From an uncultured Lachnospiraceae bacterium (lineage in GTDB: Bacteria > Bacillota > Clostridia > Lachnospirales > Lachnospiraceae), in assembly GCA_947565255.1 (NCBI GenBank), contig CANOFI010000126.1, positions 1 to 6,976 on the forward strand: a DNA stretch of 6,976 nt, read 5' to 3'. The position numbers and the translations under genes are program-made. Of this stretch, positions 6,146 through 6,976 are shown one piece after another. A model generated the notes under the pieces. It saw nothing but the letters and a program-made list of their open reading frames with translations. It made no database searches and was not told the origin of the DNA. Position 1 is the first letter of the stretch; every line of letters starts with the position of its first letter.

Positions 6146-6304
6146 TAATGCAGGTACCAATAGAAAATTGGGGAATTCAGCAACATATGGAAACGTGTCG
6201 ATTCCCTGCGGGCAAAAAGTTGGAAGTATAAAGAAGAAAGCAATTTCAATAACAATATTTTAGCTTGATTTTCAATGCTTTTTGGTGTACGGTAATAGAG
6301 GGAA
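6146..6304. other. Intergenic stretch with short open frames, no recognised gene
   Basis: This holds two short overlapping open frames: ATG 6148 (27 codons, MQVPIENWGIQQHMETC...), and a start-less frame running to TAG at 6260-6262 (IINNAGTNRKLGNSATYGNVSIP...). Neither has a good ribosome site, and I recognise neither. They may be further debris of the TOPRIM gene neighbourhood. Confidence 0.3.
6265..6293 (+). promoter_or_regulatory. Possible promoter of the response regulator
   Basis: TTGATT (6265-6270), 17 bases, and TACGGT (6288-6293) could be a weak sigma-A promoter about 38 bases before the ATG at 6332. The -10 is poor, as expected if an activator such as the regulator itself helps, but nothing shows an activator site. 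Confidence 0.35.
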
Positions 6305-6331
6305 ATGTTGATTCGAACCAAGGAGCAGAAA

Positions 6332-6970
6332 ATGAACGAAAAAATTTTAGTTGTAGATGATGAAAAAGAGATTGCTGATTTAGTAGAGCTTTATCTGAAA
6401 AATGACGGTTTTACGGTATATAAATTTTACAATGGCATGGAAGCTTTGCAGTGCATCGAAGAAACAAAACTGGATTTGGCAATATTAGATGTCATGCTGC
6501 CCGATATTGACGGGTTTCATCTTTGTCAGAAAATCAGAGAGAAGTTTTACTTCCCGATTATTATGCTTACGGCGAAGGTTGCAGACGGGGATAAGATTAT
6601 GGGTCTTACCATTGGAGCGGATGATTATATAACAAAGCCCTTTAATCCGCTTGAGGTTGTCGCCAGGGTAAAAACACAGCTGCGAAGATACATGCGGTAC
6701 AACAGCCCTGTTCAGAAGCAGGAGGACAGGCCCCGCGAATATGATATCAGAGGGCTTGTCATCAACAAGGATACCCATAAATGTACGCTGTACGGAAAAG
6801 AGCTGCAGCTGACGCCGATTGAATTTTCAATTCTCTGGTATTTATGCGAGCACCAGGGCGTGGTGGTCCCATCCGAGGAATTGTTTGAGGCGGTGTGGGG
6901 TGAAAAATACCTGAATAATAACAATACCGTTATGGCGCACATAGGCCGCCTGCGCTTACGTATAATGTAG
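6332..6970 (+). CDS. VanR-like OmpR/PhoB response regulator, C-terminus cut off
   Basis: A 212-aa two-component transcription regulator. The receiver domain (1-120) is complete: acidic pocket D9-D10, phosphorylation site D53 in LAILDVMLPDIDG, T80 and K102 (ADDYITKPF). The effector is an OmpR/PhoB winged helix from about 130 (LVINKDTHKCTLYGKELQLTPIEFSILWYLCEHQGVVVPSEELFEAVWG ... NNNNTVMAHIGRLR). It is close in pattern to VanR of glycopeptide resistance operons, but many Clostridia have such regulators without resistance genes, so no role is assigned. The start at 6332 is set by AAGGAG six bases upstream; an earlier in-frame ATG at 6305 lacks one. After RLR (base 6955) the normal continuation (EKM-, then PKYIKTVWGVGYKIE-like) is replaced by LRIM and a stop. 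About 20-25 residues, the wing hairpin, are missing, so DNA binding is probably lost. The partner kinase gene would be expected downstream. Confidence 0.88.
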   Translation: MNEKILVVDDEKEIADLVELYLKNDGFTVYKFYNGMEALQCIEETKLDLAILDVMLPDIDGFHLCQKIREKFYFPIIMLTAKVADGDKIMGLTIGADDYITKPFNPLEVVARVKTQLRRYMRYNSPVQKQEDRPREYDIRGLVINKDTHKCTLYGKELQLTPIEFSILWYLCEHQGVVVPSEELFEAVWGEKYLNNNNTVMAHIGRLRLRIM

Positions 6971-6976
6971 ACAGTA

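Noticed and set aside
6305..6331. An upstream start for the response regulator at 6305
   Set aside because: No ribosome site precedes it, and the family begins directly with M-x-x-K-I-L-V-V-D-D; AAGGAG precedes 6332.
6332..6970. A call of vanR and glycopeptide resistance
   Set aside because: The similarity is to the regulator subfamily only; no van ligase, dehydrogenase or dipeptidase gene is in the window.
1..6976. A CRISPR array, tRNA or rRNA genes, or a complete insertion sequence
   Set aside because: No regularly spaced repeats, no cloverleaf-like segment, and no transposase or paired terminal repeats were seen.

Overview
The window looks like a chromosomal segment of an anaerobic, spore-forming Firmicute, most likely Clostridia and probably Lachnospiraceae. 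The reasons are a sporulation sigma factor start (SigK type), a full-length Clostridium-type pyruvate, phosphate dikinase, strong AGGAGG ribosome binding sites, sigma-A promoters and a VanR-like response regulator. Genus and species cannot be fixed from the sequence alone.

Left part (1-1073). The minus strand carries the first 41 codons of a sigK-like gene. Its similarity stops abruptly at about base 50 and unrelated DNA continues to the window edge, which resembles a sigK gene split by a skin-type element. A possible 43-codon ORF overlaps the sigK start by four bases. An intact HIT-family hydrolase gene follows on the plus strand with its own promoter. A 65-aa protein gene lies convergent to it, only one base away.

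Centre (1074-4187). A divergent intergenic region holds a sigma-A promoter with an extended -10 and a leader of about 170 bases. The leader contains a perfect 15-bp inverted repeat whose arms are themselves GTGT-N4-ACAC dyads. It leads into ppdK (878 aa), the one clear metabolic gene, which ends in a strong intrinsic terminator. These genes are moderate in GC.

Right part (4188-6304). This is a degraded, AT-richer accessory stretch. It holds an unidentified gene broken by at least three frame changes, an open frame without a start codon, a stand-alone NUMOD4/HNH endonuclease with its own terminator, and the C-terminal part of an OLD-like TOPRIM protein that has lost its 5' end. It reads as a graveyard of mobile or phage-defence genes inserted downstream of ppdK.

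Right edge (6305-6976). An OmpR/PhoB response regulator close to VanR has a complete receiver and most of its winged helix. It loses similarity after ...RLR at base 6955 and stops at 6970, so it appears cut by an insertion or rearrangement. No RNA gene, CRISPR array or complete transposon was recognised.
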